Source: Tissierella sp. Yu-01 (GTDB lineage: Bacteria > Bacillota > Clostridia > Tissierellales > Tissierellaceae). From it: a stretch of 64,000 nt of DNA. This document shows, piece by piece, positions 26,931 to 35,386 of the stretch; position 1 is the first letter of the stretch, and each line of letters begins with the position of its first letter. Below the pieces are notes generated by a model that made no database searches, had not been told where the DNA came from, and worked only from the letters and a program-made list of their open reading frames with translations. A program made the translations under genes and the position numbers. The stretch spans positions 2,876,566 through 2,940,565 of the forward strand of contig NZ_CP120677.1 in NCBI RefSeq assembly GCF_029537395.1, written 5' to 3'.

Positions 26931-27308
26931 ATGATAAAAGGAGAGGATTATGTTGAATACTTTTGCATAGCAGAGGCGAATGATATTTTTTATTTTCAAA
27001 CAGACAAGAAATCTAGAAAATATGAGCAATTAAAGAATAATGTAAATATTGCTTTATGTATAGACAATATCCAGATAGAAGGAGTTTGTAAAGAACTGGG
27101 ACATCCATTAGATAATCCGGAATTTTGTGAATTATTTCTGAATTATTTTAAAGGCTCTTACGATGCATATTCATTCCTTCATGATGAAAGAGTGTTTGAA
27201 GTAAAACCTGTTTTAATACAAAAATGGATTTACGAGAATGCGAAGCCATTTATTGAAGTTTATGACTTTGAAAAGAAAGTTTATAGAAAAAAGCCATATA
27301 TAGGTTAA
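26931..27308 (+). CDS. Pyridoxamine 5'-phosphate oxidase-like protein, N terminus uncertain
   Basis: This 125-residue frame contains the second half of a PNPOx-like flavin-binding split barrel: IFYFQTDKKSRKYEQLKNNVNIALCID, then VFEVKPVLIQKWIYENAKPFIEVYDFEKKVY. The usual first strands (an ATS...VTSRMM-type segment) are absent. The frame stays open upstream to about 26840 with DNYKINNKHICDIFAEKDAF, which does not look like this family. So the 5' end may be a fusion with remains of another gene. I take the ATG at 26931, after AAAAGG. It is probably partial or decayed. Confidence 0.5.
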   Translation: MIKGEDYVEYFCIAEANDIFYFQTDKKSRKYEQLKNNVNIALCIDNIQIEGVCKELGHPLDNPEFCELFLNYFKGSYDAYSFLHDERVFEVKPVLIQKWIYENAKPFIEVYDFEKKVYRKKPYIG

Positions 27309-27470
27309 TAATACACCCAATTACAATTCACTATTAGACAAAACCTTTTATATGATGTCTATTTGGGATATATAAAAAGTTGTTACGATTCAAGCAAAAA
27401 CAAATAAAAATAGATTTATGTATAATTTCTTCCAATTTTCTATTTTGAGGTATTAAGGGAGGATAATCAA

Positions 27471-27611
27471 TTGTATAAAAATGATAATGTGTGGAGAAAA
27501 ACTCCGATATCCTTGAGCCGCCTGTTTTACGATAATCTCGAATGTGAGAAAGAGATACACTTGCTTAAAGGTGCCGGACATTTTCACATTGAGTGCAAGG
27601 CGCAATTATGA
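27471..27611 (+). pseudogene. Alpha/beta hydrolase C-terminal fragment
   Basis: A 46-codon frame starts with TTG after GGGAGG and contains RLFYDNLECEKEIHLLKGAG, resembling the last strand and catalytic-His loop (GAGH) of alpha/beta hydrolases. It stops too early, and a +1 frame continues with NYEQLKENPTTLFIYYKT, as if shifted. The body of the enzyme is absent. The rest of the 27309-27668 gap is AT-rich and shows nothing. Confidence 0.4.
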
Positions 27612-27668
27612 ACAGCTGAAAGAAAACCCGACGACATTATTTATATACTATAAAACGGAGGAAGATAT

Positions 27669-28199
27669 ATGAACATTACTATTGAAAAGGGTACAAAATT
27701 TGATATAGAAAAAATCGTACAGCTTTATGACGATTTGAATGATTTTCTGGAAAGCGGCATTAATTATCCCGGATGGATAAAAGGCATCTATCCAAATCGT
27801 GAAGATGCAGAAGCTGGTGTCGCAAAGGGAACGCTTTATGTTGCAAAGATTGCGGAAGAAATCGTTGGCTCTATTATATTGAATCATGAGCCGGAGCCTG
27901 CTTACAGCAAGGCAGGCTGGAAGAATAAAAATGCTGATTATTCCGGTATCTTTGTGATACATACATTTGCTGTTCACCCCTCCCATTTAAAAAATGGAAT
28001 TGGCATGGAGCTAATGAATTTTGCCAATTGCCATGCTATTCATGAGGGTGCTACATCTATTCGACTTGATGTTTATGAAAATAACGCACCTGCTATCAGG
28101 CTATATGAAAAATGTGGCTTTGAGTATGTGGATACCGTAGATTTAGGGCTTGGCAGATATGGATTACATCATTTCAAGTTATATGAGAAAGTGCTATAA
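27669..28199 (+). CDS. GNAT family N-acetyltransferase
   Basis: This 176-residue protein begins MNITIEKGTKFDIEKIVQLYDDL. GNAT core elements are YVAKIAEEIVGSIIL, the acetyl-CoA strand FVIHTFAVHPSHLKNGIGME followed by LMNFA, and RLDVYENNAPAIRLYEKCGFEYVDTVDLG. The acceptor is unknown. A GGAGG site precedes the ATG. It looks intact amid several broken genes. Confidence 0.88.
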   Translation: MNITIEKGTKFDIEKIVQLYDDLNDFLESGINYPGWIKGIYPNREDAEAGVAKGTLYVAKIAEEIVGSIILNHEPEPAYSKAGWKNKNADYSGIFVIHTFAVHPSHLKNGIGMELMNFANCHAIHEGATSIRLDVYENNAPAIRLYEKCGFEYVDTVDLGLGRYGLHHFKLYEKVL

Positions 28200-28224
28200 A
28201 TGAGCTTTGCGGTAAAATCACCCA

Positions 28225-28485
28225 CAGTAGAGTGTTTAAGTGAGAATTGACTGAAAATGCACTAGCTTTTTCCTTGTAAATGATATAAGGAGAACAAATA
28301 TTTAGGCCATCTTCAAATTCATAGCTCATTGTGCCACTTCTGGATTTTCTAGCGTTCTTAACATATATAACAAGCTCTTGATTATCCATAAAATGCTGTA
28401 TTCGCTGATTTATTTTTCATAGTAGATTGTCCTCATATTTTTCCATATATTCTTTTTGGACATCAATTACAAGTAGTGCTTTCAT
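28225..28485 (-). pseudogene. Isochorismatase-like cysteine hydrolase, disrupted
   Basis: From an ATG at 28485 the minus strand reads MKALLVIDVQKEYMEKYEDN, then LL, then a TGA (28417-28419), and continues in the same frame with KINQRIQHFMDNQELVIYVK and YIIYKEKASAFS. This is the N-terminal half of the isochorismatase-type hydrolase family, with the first catalytic Asp in VIDVQ. Homology stops at about 28225, so the Cys half is gone. It is both nonsense-mutated and truncated. Confidence 0.7.
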
Positions 28486-28557
28486 ATTTTTCACCCTTTT
28501 CTTAAATTCTCTTTATCAGTTTGACAAATTGTAATTTAGTAACTGCAAGATTGAACA

Positions 28558-29079
28558 TTAAATATATCGTCTAACCTTTTTCATATATTGCTTGTACTCT
28601 TTTCCAAATTTCTCAATGCACCATCTTTCTTCGGAAAGAATAATCCAATGTGAAGTTATTTGAAATATTAAGACTATTCCACATAGAACCAGTGATTGTG
28701 TCAGTAAAGCGCACCCTATAAAATATATTAAATATGATACATACATAGGATTACGAGAGCAGCGATAAAGTCCATTATGATTAAATCCCTCGTTGGAAGG
28801 AACTGCAAAATTTATTACTGAAATTGCACAAAATATTAATCCCAATATATAGATGATTAGTCCTATATAGAATCGCCAAGAAGACTCTATTATTACAGTA
28901 AGGAAAAATAAAAATACAAATATTGCGATATTTGAAATCTGATATATCCAATATGCTAATATCTCATTTCCAGACATTGACGGGAAATGGGACGCACGTT
29001 TTATCGCATCTTTATTTATAATTGATAAAAGCCCAAACCTTATAAGCAAAAATGGTATTAACAATAAAAAACCATCCAT
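28558..29079 (-). CDS. Isoprenylcysteine carboxyl methyltransferase-like membrane protein
   Basis: This 173-residue integral membrane protein has about 5 helices. Its C-terminal half has the ICMT/PEMT signature: NGLYRCSRNPMYVSYLIYFIG (SAM site), then SHWIILSEERWCIEKFGKEY and YMKKVRRYI. Relatives methylate lipids or small molecules; no substrate can be assigned. I prefer the ATG at 29079, behind GGAAGGGAG, over a GTG at 29103. Confidence 0.82.
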   Translation of the reverse strand: MDGFLLLIPFLLIRFGLLSIINKDAIKRASHFPSMSGNEILAYWIYQISNIAIFVFLFFLTVIIESSWRFYIGLIIYILGLIFCAISVINFAVPSNEGFNHNGLYRCSRNPMYVSYLIYFIGCALLTQSLVLCGIVLIFQITSHWIILSEERWCIEKFGKEYKQYMKKVRRYI

Positions 29080-29206
29080 TTTAATTCTTAATCTCCCTTC
29101 CACAATAGTCTGTAATTTTTCTAAATTAAATTCCGATTTATGGTGCTGTTTCTGACTTTTATTATACTTTATTTAGACGCTTCTGCACTTACTTTTTGAA
29201 AGAGTA

Positions 29207-29278
29207 TTTGTTGAAACTTATGACTTTGAAAATAATATTTATGGAAATAGGTACGTGAGAAGATTACTTTTATTGTAA
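29207..29278 (+). pseudogene. PNPOx-like C-terminal remnant
   Basis: The frame FVETYDFENNIYGNRY mirrors the end of the gene at 26931 (FIEVYDFEKKVYRKK), with matching DNA, and then stops. It is the tail of a second, otherwise lost, copy. A hairpin AAATATATGC / GCATATATTT (29277-29309) follows, probably its old terminator. Confidence 0.5.
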
Positions 29279-29309
29279 ATATATGCGGCTACTCGTTGCA
29301 TATATTTTA
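29277..29309 (+). terminator. Hairpin after the PNPOx remnant
   Basis: A 10-bp perfect stem AAATATATGC / GCATATATTT with an 11-base loop ends in TTTTAG. It directly follows the stop of the remnant. Confidence 0.5.
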
Positions 29310-29330
29310 GCCTAATGACACATAAATTGC

Positions 29331-29363
29331 ACCCTGCTTTCAAAGAAGAAAGCAGGATGTTTC
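29331..29363. terminator. Terminator at the trmO 3' end
   Basis: CCTGCTTT / AAAGCAGG stem with flanking CA/TG, followed by TTTCTGATTTTT on the plus strand. It is next to the stop of the minus-strand trmO gene. Confidence 0.6.
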
Positions 29364-29369
29364 TGATTT

Positions 29370-29846
29370 TTAGAAATTAAAGATGGTGCTCCAATCGAAA
29401 TCTCCAGAAGTTTCAACACTCTTAGGCCAGTTATCACACCAATTTGGTACAATTGGATGCTCTACTCTGTCAAAGCTAGGTGTATAAGGCTTTATATCTA
29501 TAACTGGAGTCCCGTCTTCTGCATCAATAAAGGCTAATCCGATGATACCCTTATCACAATCTAGGAAAGTTATATTAGCACAGGTAAGGGCTATTGGATT
29601 TGGGCGCTCTGGAGAACGTGTTGCAAAAGTTCCTAATATCTCTGGAGAGTTTTTGTAGGGACTTTTCTCAACAAATTTAGATCGTGAATATTCATTATCA
29701 TTGTAACTAAACCACCAAAGAACATTAATATAGCCAAATCCTTCAAGGTTTGTAAGAGCGGGGATAAACTCTTTATACAGTTCTATACGCATTCCTCTCT
29801 CATCTGAACGTACTTTACCAATTGATTTTACTATAAATTTTTCCAT
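29370..29846 (-). CDS. trmO: tRNA (t6A37) N6-methyltransferase TrmO family
   Basis: This 158-residue protein of the UPF0066/TsaA/YaeB beta-barrel SAM-dependent methyltransferases has the family signature FATRSPERPNPIALTC, followed by DAEDGTPVIDIKPYTPSFD. TrmO methylates t6A37 in tRNA-Thr in E. coli; stand-alone homologues sometimes act elsewhere. AAGGAG lies upstream of the ATG. A 10-bp GC palindrome lies 27 bases upstream. Confidence 0.85.
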   Translation of the reverse strand: MEKFIVKSIGKVRSDERGMRIELYKEFIPALTNLEGFGYINVLWWFSYNDNEYSRSKFVEKSPYKNSPEILGTFATRSPERPNPIALTCANITFLDCDKGIIGLAFIDAEDGTPVIDIKPYTPSFDRVEHPIVPNWCDNWPKSVETSGDFDWSTIFNF

Positions 29847-30202
29847 AAATAAATCTCCTTTTAATTTTATTTACGGCGCCGTTATATTCAGTATATCAAT
29901 GCATATTTATACTACAAGCATTTTTTAAAATAATTAATATAAACTAAGATTTAGGATTTCAGTTCATATACTTGTACTTTTTTAAACATTTTACTAAACG
30001 TAATTGTTTAAATTATTTTTAGCATATTTTTTATTTCTTTTTATGATATAATGAAAAATAAAGCTGATATTACAAACAGATGAAATTTACCGTGTAATGA
30101 ATCATATATGCTGTGCTGTTTGTTGCTGAAAAATATGACGGGAAAGAGAAAGAATATCTTTTGTATGGACAAAATGGTATTTTAAATAATAGGAGGAGTA
30201 CT
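29847..30202. other. Intergenic region with a GC palindrome
   Basis: The 356-bp AT-rich gap contains ACGGCGCCGT (29873-29882), a perfect 10-bp palindrome upstream of trmO that stands out by composition and may be an operator. The frame from 30113 to 30202 (FVAEKYDGKEKEYLLYGQNG) may be coding debris. No RNA gene was seen. Confidence 0.4.
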
Positions 30203-30466
30203 ATGCTTACACAAGCTACTAAGATGTTTAAAATAGCTCAATTGCAAAAAGGCAAGACAGTAAAGCTTTCAAGAGCAGATATTTTGGACTTTTCAATAAA
30301 TCTTATTGATATTAAGAAAAGATTGGGAAATGAACAATATAAAAAAATTCTTGAGTTATATAAGAAGTTTAGCAAGGACCGTGAAAAGATTGAAATGGAT
30401 TTAGAAAAGTATAACTCTGTTATAGAAGATATGATGAAACAATTTCATGAAATAGAAAACAATTAA
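30203..30466 (+). CDS. Small helical protein of unknown function
   Basis: This 87-residue protein has an ATG at 30203 after AGGAGGAG; the longer frame from 30113 lacks a ribosome site. It is rich in Lys/Glu, with a likely coiled coil over about residues 40-87 (KKRLGNEQYKKILELYKKF). No signal peptide or membrane helix. Not recognised. A terminator follows, so it is a single-gene unit. Confidence 0.55.
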   Translation: MLTQATKMFKIAQLQKGKTVKLSRADILDFSINLIDIKKRLGNEQYKKILELYKKFSKDREKIEMDLEKYNSVIEDMMKQFHEIENN

Positions 30467-30503
30467 TACCTATATCCTTTTTAAATGGTTATAGGTATAT
30501 TTG
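30466..30503 (+). terminator. Terminator after the small helical protein gene
   Basis: ATACCTATA / TATAGGTAT stem, loop TCCTTTTTAAATGGT, then ATTTGTATTT. Confidence 0.7.
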
Positions 30504-30635
30504 TATTTAAATCAGAAAAAGTTTGGTTTTGTTCATGGTATTGTAATATACATATTGTAATATACACATTAAGAAGATATTTATCACTTCTTTAGGTGTG
30601 GGATATCGATATTATAAAAAGTAAGGGGATAATTC

Positions 30636-31031
30636 ATGAAAAACTGGCTAAGAAAAGTAATGGCAGGTAGATATGGGGTAGATCATCTTTCAAATGCGCT
30701 GATAACACTTAGTATTATATTATTATTACTTAGTGCTATCTTTAAATTAAGTATCCTAAATACAGGAGCTATGGTAATTTTAGCATTAAGTTATTTTAGA
30801 ATTTTTTCGAGAAATATTAACAAAAGATATCAGGAAAATATGAAGTTCTTGAATTTCTGGAATCCTATTAAGGGAAAATGGTTTAGTTTTAAAAATAGAA
30901 TAAAGCAATCAAAGACCCATAAATTTTTCAAATGCCCATCATGTGAAAAACAGCTAAGGGTTCCTAAAGGAAAAGGTAAGATAAAGATATCTTGTCCTAA
31001 TTGTCATACTAAATTTGAAGCAAGAAGTTAA
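30636..31031 (+). CDS. Membrane protein with C-terminal zinc ribbon
   Basis: This 131-residue protein has two adjacent membrane helices (about 20-58), a basic linker and a zinc ribbon FKCPSCEKQLRVPKGKGKIK followed by SCPNCHTKF (about 97-127). This arrangement is common in clostridia. Function is unknown; a quality-control or secretion-associated role is only a guess. AAGGGG precedes the ATG. Confidence 0.72.
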   Translation: MKNWLRKVMAGRYGVDHLSNALITLSIILLLLSAIFKLSILNTGAMVILALSYFRIFSRNINKRYQENMKFLNFWNPIKGKWFSFKNRIKQSKTHKFFKCPSCEKQLRVPKGKGKIKISCPNCHTKFEARS

Positions 31032-31114
31032 TGTAAAATTATAAGAAAATTTCATAATCCCAACCAATAAGGCATAATATCATATTAAGGAATATGAGAT
31101 TGGGGGGTAGGATT

Positions 31115-31411
31115 ATGTTTGATGATTTTATGACTGTTGATGTACTTACCACTTTTACAGGGATAACAGCGGCTGTAATAGTTATAGTTCAGTTTACGAA
31201 GTCCCTTGTGAAAAAGAAATTTGGAGATCAATTTGTAAGGCTATATTCTTTTATTATTGCTCTAATACTTACCTTTATATTTGCTCGTCAAGGTTCGAAC
31301 ATTGAGGGTATTGTTTTAACATTAATAAATGCTATGGTGATTACTATAGCAAGTATGGGCGGATACGAATTACTTGCTGATCCTATGGCGCAAAGCATTA
31401 GGAAAAAATAG
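31115..31411 (+). CDS. Small holin-like membrane protein
   Basis: This 98-residue protein has three hydrophobic segments (about 8-26, 40-56, 60-80) and a charged C terminus (SIRKK). Size and layout resemble small phage holins, but no phage genes are near. The ATG at 31115 follows TTGGGGGG; an earlier ATG at 31094 would lie within the ribosome-site region. Function is unknown. Confidence 0.55.
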   Translation: MFDDFMTVDVLTTFTGITAAVIVIVQFTKSLVKKKFGDQFVRLYSFIIALILTFIFARQGSNIEGIVLTLINAMVITIASMGGYELLADPMAQSIRKK

Positions 31412-31435
31412 ATACTTAAATTTCGGAGGTATAGT

Positions 31436-31597
31436 ATGAAGCATGCTGCGTTTGTTCAATACGAAGACGGTTCAAAGTTAAAGGAAAAAGTTGCTGAATG
31501 GATAAGGGAAAATGAGGAATATATTTTAGAGATAGTTGATATAGAATACACCGAAAAAGATTCTGTTTATATTGCTACAATAACTTATTTAGATTAA
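31436..31597 (+). CDS. 53-residue protein, unknown
   Basis: This short frame follows CGGAGGT at good distance. The product MKHAAFVQYEDGSKLKEKVA... is acidic with a beta-strand-rich end (DSVYIATITYLD). Size and pattern are reminiscent of small sporulation-associated Cse60-like proteins, but the match is weak. It is 24 bp after the holin-like gene and probably co-transcribed. A terminator hairpin begins at its stop. Confidence 0.5.
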   Translation: MKHAAFVQYEDGSKLKEKVAEWIRENEEYILEIVDIEYTEKDSVYIATITYLD

Positions 31598-31621
31598 AGG
31601 AGCTTTTGCTTCTTTTTTTTT
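31596..31621 (+). terminator. Terminator after the 53-residue gene
   Basis: AAAGGAGC / GCTTCTTT stem with a TTTT loop and a run of T; it also lies at the 3' end of the convergent membrane gene. Confidence 0.8.
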
Positions 31622-32375
31622 ATTTATTAAAATTATATCCACTTAGTGCGATTAGCAATACAGCTGGAGTATAGAATATCCAATTCAAACTATCCGCAAT
31701 AATCCAATATGTTCCTTTTTTTAAAATCAATGAAAATCCAACGCTTAAGTCACAAAATACAAAGAAAGTCATTCCAATAGAAACTAATAATGAATTAATT
31801 CTAGGAAATATTCCTAAAATATGATTCATAACGGCAGTCCATAAAGATAAACAAAGTAAAGATCCATAGAAAATCATTAGATAAAGTAAGTTATTATTAT
31901 CTGTTAAAGAATAAAAAAGGTCTAATGCAATTAATACAAAAAATATAGTTCCTAAGATTGTATTAATAAACTGTACATTTCTAAATGGCCTGAAATTTGG
32001 GCAATGCAACTTTTCAAATATACCTGTTCCGTTTCGTATTATTAAAGATATTTGTACTACACCAAACATTATAATACCAATAAATGCTGTATCACCCATT
32101 GCTAAAGATATATCCGAAAGAATAATGAAAATAAATATTAGCTTTAATCTTTTGGTGTCCTTTCTATTAAGTCCATCCTTTCCAATTAAAAAAACAATAA
32201 TAGTAGACAATATAATAATTAAAAATTTACTTATCATTATATACAAATAATGTTTATATATGAATTGATCTTTAATTATTGATAATCTTGCAAAATCTAA
32301 GGTTATAAAGCTGCCACTTAATAAAACAATTATTAATATGATGAATATGATTAGTTTAATTTTCCCTTTGCTCAT
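31620..32375 (-). CDS. Multi-span membrane protein, possibly YhhN family
   Basis: This 251-residue protein has about 8 helices. The segment IILSDISLAMGD and the closing NWIFYTPAVLLIALSGY resemble YhhN/TMEM86 lysoplasmalogenases, which cleave vinyl-ether lysolipids; plasmalogens are common in anaerobic clostridia. The match is partial, so the family call is tentative. Single gene on the minus strand. Confidence 0.55.
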   Translation of the reverse strand: MSKGKIKLIIFIILIIVLLSGSFITLDFARLSIIKDQFIYKHYLYIMISKFLIIILSTIIVFLIGKDGLNRKDTKRLKLIFIFIILSDISLAMGDTAFIGIIMFGVVQISLIIRNGTGIFEKLHCPNFRPFRNVQFINTILGTIFFVLIALDLFYSLTDNNNLLYLMIFYGSLLCLSLWTAVMNHILGIFPRINSLLVSIGMTFFVFCDLSVGFSLILKKGTYWIIADSLNWIFYTPAVLLIALSGYNFNK

Positions 32376-32437
32376 ATATCTAGTATCCCTTTATAATAAT
32401 TAAATAATTCCTTGCATATGTTGGATAAGTTTTTTAT

Positions 32438-32525
32438 AACGAGGTGAATGATATCCACCACTTCTATAAGCGGTCGGGTACCTATTTAAGTAAACAGGTG
32501 GTGTGTGATAATCACTTACCTCGTT
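32438..32525. repeat. Structured palindromic element
   Basis: AACGAGGT (32438-32445) pairs with ACCTCGTT (32518-32525), and CACCAC (32456-32461) pairs with GTGGTG (32498-32503), with a 36-base central part containing GGTCGGGTACC. A second perfect hairpin GAAATTGC-TAT-GCAATTTC follows within 16 bases. It is GC-richer than its surroundings. It could be a mobile-element end (MITE or IS200/605-like) or an RNA leader. It does not match an RNA family I can name. Confidence 0.5.
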
Positions 32526-32629
32526 GCAGTGGTGTGATGAAATTGCTATGCAATTTCTTCCGATACTTAAAATGAATAAATAATATATAATAGGAATAAA
32601 TATATGTAATAGTTGGGAAGGTGATAGAA

Positions 32630-33868
32630 ATGGATAAAAGGCTTTTATTGATAATCTTATTATTTTTCATATTATTAATTATATTTATAACATTTGTTTA
32701 TATAAGCGAAGTTGAAAATATGACTCAGTTGAAGGTGGAGTATCCAGAATTAAAAGAAGAGGTCTATTCCTTCAGAGTAGATAGTCTAAAGGTATGGGGG
32801 CTTAGATTATTACTTTCATTTGTTATTCCTATGTTTTTTCTATTTACTAAATTATCACAAAGAATTAGCCATTCTGTAGGAGATGGTAGAAGCTGGTTTT
32901 TGTCAGGTCTATTGTATGGAATTATTTTCTTTGGCTTGGTATTCATCATAAACTTGCCTTTAGAGTTTTACTCTTCCTTTGTATTAAGACATAGATATGG
33001 GTTGACTGATCAAAGTATTTTAAGATGGCTAGAGTTAAATATTAAGGGATTTTTAGTCAATGACTTAATAACATCACTGTTTATATGGGTTCCATATTAT
33101 ATAATATATACTAGCCCTAAATCATGGTGGTTTAAAATTGGATTGTTGGCAATTCCTGTTATAGTATTTATGGTATTTATCTCACCATTTGTCATAGATC
33201 CAATTTTTAACGATTATACATCAATAGAAGATGAGAGACTAGGCAAAAATATTGAAGTATTACTTGAAAAAGCTGGCATAGAAGATGCTCAAATATATAA
33301 GGTAGATAAGAGTAAAGATACTAAAACTATGAATGCATATATGACTGGAATATTTAAATCTAAAAGAATAGTTTTATGGGATACTACTATAAATAATTTG
33401 ACTGAAGATGAAGTATTGAGTATTACTGCTCATGAAATTGGTCATTATGTAAAAGGTCATATATGGGAAAATATTATATTCAGCTCAATAGGTAGTATAG
33501 TAATGTTATACCTAGTGTATATTTCTTCTAATTGGGTGTTAAAGCTATCTAATGGTACTTTTGGCTTTAGAAATTTATATAATTTTGCATCTATACCATT
33601 GTTGATAATAATGCTTAACTTATATTCATTTTTAGGAAATCCAATTACAAGTTATATATCGCGTAGAATGGAGATGCAGGCTGACAGATACGAGGTATCA
33701 TTAGTTCAGAATAGAGAATCGGCTATAACAGCAATGGAAAAACTCTATGATACTAGTTTAGGAGTGCCACGTCCATCAAATATATATAAAATTTGGTATC
33801 ACACTCATCCTCCTCTAGAGGAAAGAGTGGAGTTCTATAAAACAGTTGAATTTGAGGAAATTAAATAA
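32630..33868 (+). CDS. M48 family CaaX-prenyl-protease-like zinc metalloprotease
   Basis: This 412-residue membrane protease is related to Ste24/HtpX. About five N-terminal and central helices are followed by the zinc motif TAHEIGHYVKGH (about residue 270) and, further on, the third ligand Glu in RRMEMQADRYEV. ILWD-like IVLWDTT precedes the site. It probably clips membrane or exported proteins. I chose the ATG at 32630; the GTG at 32621 lies inside the ribosome site GGAAGGTG. Confidence 0.9.
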   Translation: MDKRLLLIILLFFILLIIFITFVYISEVENMTQLKVEYPELKEEVYSFRVDSLKVWGLRLLLSFVIPMFFLFTKLSQRISHSVGDGRSWFLSGLLYGIIFFGLVFIINLPLEFYSSFVLRHRYGLTDQSILRWLELNIKGFLVNDLITSLFIWVPYYIIYTSPKSWWFKIGLLAIPVIVFMVFISPFVIDPIFNDYTSIEDERLGKNIEVLLEKAGIEDAQIYKVDKSKDTKTMNAYMTGIFKSKRIVLWDTTINNLTEDEVLSITAHEIGHYVKGHIWENIIFSSIGSIVMLYLVYISSNWVLKLSNGTFGFRNLYNFASIPLLIIMLNLYSFLGNPITSYISRRMEMQADRYEVSLVQNRESAITAMEKLYDTSLGVPRPSNIYKIWYHTHPPLEERVEFYKTVEFEEIK

Positions 33869-33873
33869 TAAAT

Positions 33874-33917
33874 AAAGAAACCGAGAATGGCATTTTTATG
33901 TTGTTCTCGGTTTCTTT
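33874..33917 (+). terminator. Terminator after the M48 protease
   Basis: A 14-bp perfect stem AAAGAAACCGAGAA / TTCTCGGTTTCTTT. Confidence 0.9.
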
Positions 33918-33971
33918 CATATATTGTCGAATCACATAAAAATGTAATTATAAACATAATTCATAATATTG

Positions 33972-34000
33972 TTGAAATTAGAATAAAATGGTTGTATAAT
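33972..34000 (+). promoter_or_regulatory. Promoter of the ABC importer operon
   Basis: TTGAAA (33972-33977), 17-bp spacer, TATAAT (33995-34000), 76 bases before the binding-protein ATG. Confidence 0.75.
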
Positions 34001-34076
34001 CAATTATATATTAGAATTCTTTGAATAGTAAGATAATTCGAAGATGCTAGTAATACTAAAAAGGGGGAGAATTAAT

Positions 34077-35285
34077 ATGACTAAAAGAATTTTAAGCTTA
34101 GTTATGGCTTTAGTAATGATTTTTACTTTAGCAGGTTGTAGATCTGCTGAACCAGCGACTACACCAGAAGCTCCTGCTGAAACTTCAGCGGAAACGCCTG
34201 TAGCGGAAACACCAGCAGAGGCACCATCAGAAGATCCTAATTACAAGATAGGTATTATTACTGGTACCGTATCACAAGGTGAGGAAGAATATCAGGCAGC
34301 ACAAAATATGATAGCTAAATATGGCGATAAGATAGTTACAGCTACATATCCTGATAACTTTGCTTCTGAAACAGAAACAACTATAGCAAATGTAGTTGCA
34401 TTAGCATCTGATCCTGATGTTCAAGCAATAGTGTTTGTTCAGGCAGTTCCGGGAGCAGCAGCTGCTATAGACAAGGTAAGAGAAACTAGACCAGATATGT
34501 TATTTGTAGCAGGAGTTGCAGCTGAAGACCCTGCGACTATAGCAAGTAAAGCTGATATAGTAATGCTTGTTGATGAAATTACAATGGGTAGCTCCATACC
34601 TCAAAAAGCATTTGATATGGGAGCTAAGACATTTATTCACTATTCATTTGCTCGTCACTTATCCTATGCAACAATAGCTGCACGTCGTGAGCTTATGATT
34701 GAAAAATGTAAAGAACTAGGTATAGAATTTGTTGATGTAACTGCCCCAGACCCTACAGGTGATGCTGGTGTATCAGGTGCTCAGCAATTTATACTAGAAG
34801 ATGTTCCTCGTCAAATTGCTCAATATGGTAAGGATACAGCTTTCTTCTCTACAAACTGCGCAATGATGGAACCTCTAATCAGGTCTGTTATGGAACAAGG
34901 TGCAATATTCCCACAACAATGTTGCCCAAGTCCATATCATGCTTATCCAGCTGCTCTTAATATAGATGTATCAGGACATGAAGGAGACGTTCAATTTATG
35001 CTTGATTCTATAGATGCAAAGCTTACAGAAGCAGGTCAAGAGGCAAGAATGGCAACATGGGGAGTTCCAATTAACATGTTAATGGTTGAAGCAGGTGTAG
35101 ATTATGCTATTGAGTTCTTAGAAGGTAGAACTGAAGGCAGATTAGATGAACCAGTTCTAAGCACTATCGTAAATAGAATAGCAGGTGGAGAAGGAAAAGC
35201 ACAATTAACAAAATACAATGAAAATGGCGTAACACTAGATAATTACTATATGATTCTTTGTGATTTCTACGACTTTAGCCTATAA
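34077..35285 (+). CDS. ABC transporter substrate-binding lipoprotein, DUF3798
   Basis: This 402-residue protein has a lipoprotein signal (lipobox LAGC at about residue 20) and a Pro/Ala/Glu-rich linker (about 25-55). A periplasmic-binding fold begins YKIGIITGTVSQGEEEYQAA and contains SFARHLSYATIAARR, CCPSPYHAYP and MATWGVPINM, matching the DUF3798 family of BMP-like binding proteins. The ligand is unknown. The ATG at 34077 follows AAGGGGG. A hairpin between it and the ATPase gene should allow surplus binding protein. Confidence 0.88.
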   Translation: MTKRILSLVMALVMIFTLAGCRSAEPATTPEAPAETSAETPVAETPAEAPSEDPNYKIGIITGTVSQGEEEYQAAQNMIAKYGDKIVTATYPDNFASETETTIANVVALASDPDVQAIVFVQAVPGAAAAIDKVRETRPDMLFVAGVAAEDPATIASKADIVMLVDEITMGSSIPQKAFDMGAKTFIHYSFARHLSYATIAARRELMIEKCKELGIEFVDVTAPDPTGDAGVSGAQQFILEDVPRQIAQYGKDTAFFSTNCAMMEPLIRSVMEQGAIFPQQCCPSPYHAYPAALNIDVSGHEGDVQFMLDSIDAKLTEAGQEARMATWGVPINMLMVEAGVDYAIEFLEGRTEGRLDEPVLSTIVNRIAGGEGKAQLTKYNENGVTLDNYYMILCDFYDFSL

Positions 35286-35318
35286 AGCGAGGTAAATGTA
35301 GTAAATTAATTATTTAAA

Positions 35319-35353
35319 AAAATCGCCGGCTTGTACGGCAAGCTGGCGATTTT
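35319..35353 (+). terminator. Intra-operon terminator/attenuator
   Basis: A 15-bp stem AAAATCGCCGGCTTG / CAAGCTGGCGATTTT (one G-T) lies between the binding-protein and ATPase genes. Such partial terminators raise binding protein relative to membrane components. Confidence 0.8.
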
Positions 35354-35386
35354 AATTTGATACTTAAAAAGATAGGAGGGGTAATA

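Noticed and set aside
31115-31411. Prophage remnant based on the holin-like protein
   Set aside because: No endolysin, capsid, integrase or repressor genes around; three hydrophobic segments alone are not enough.
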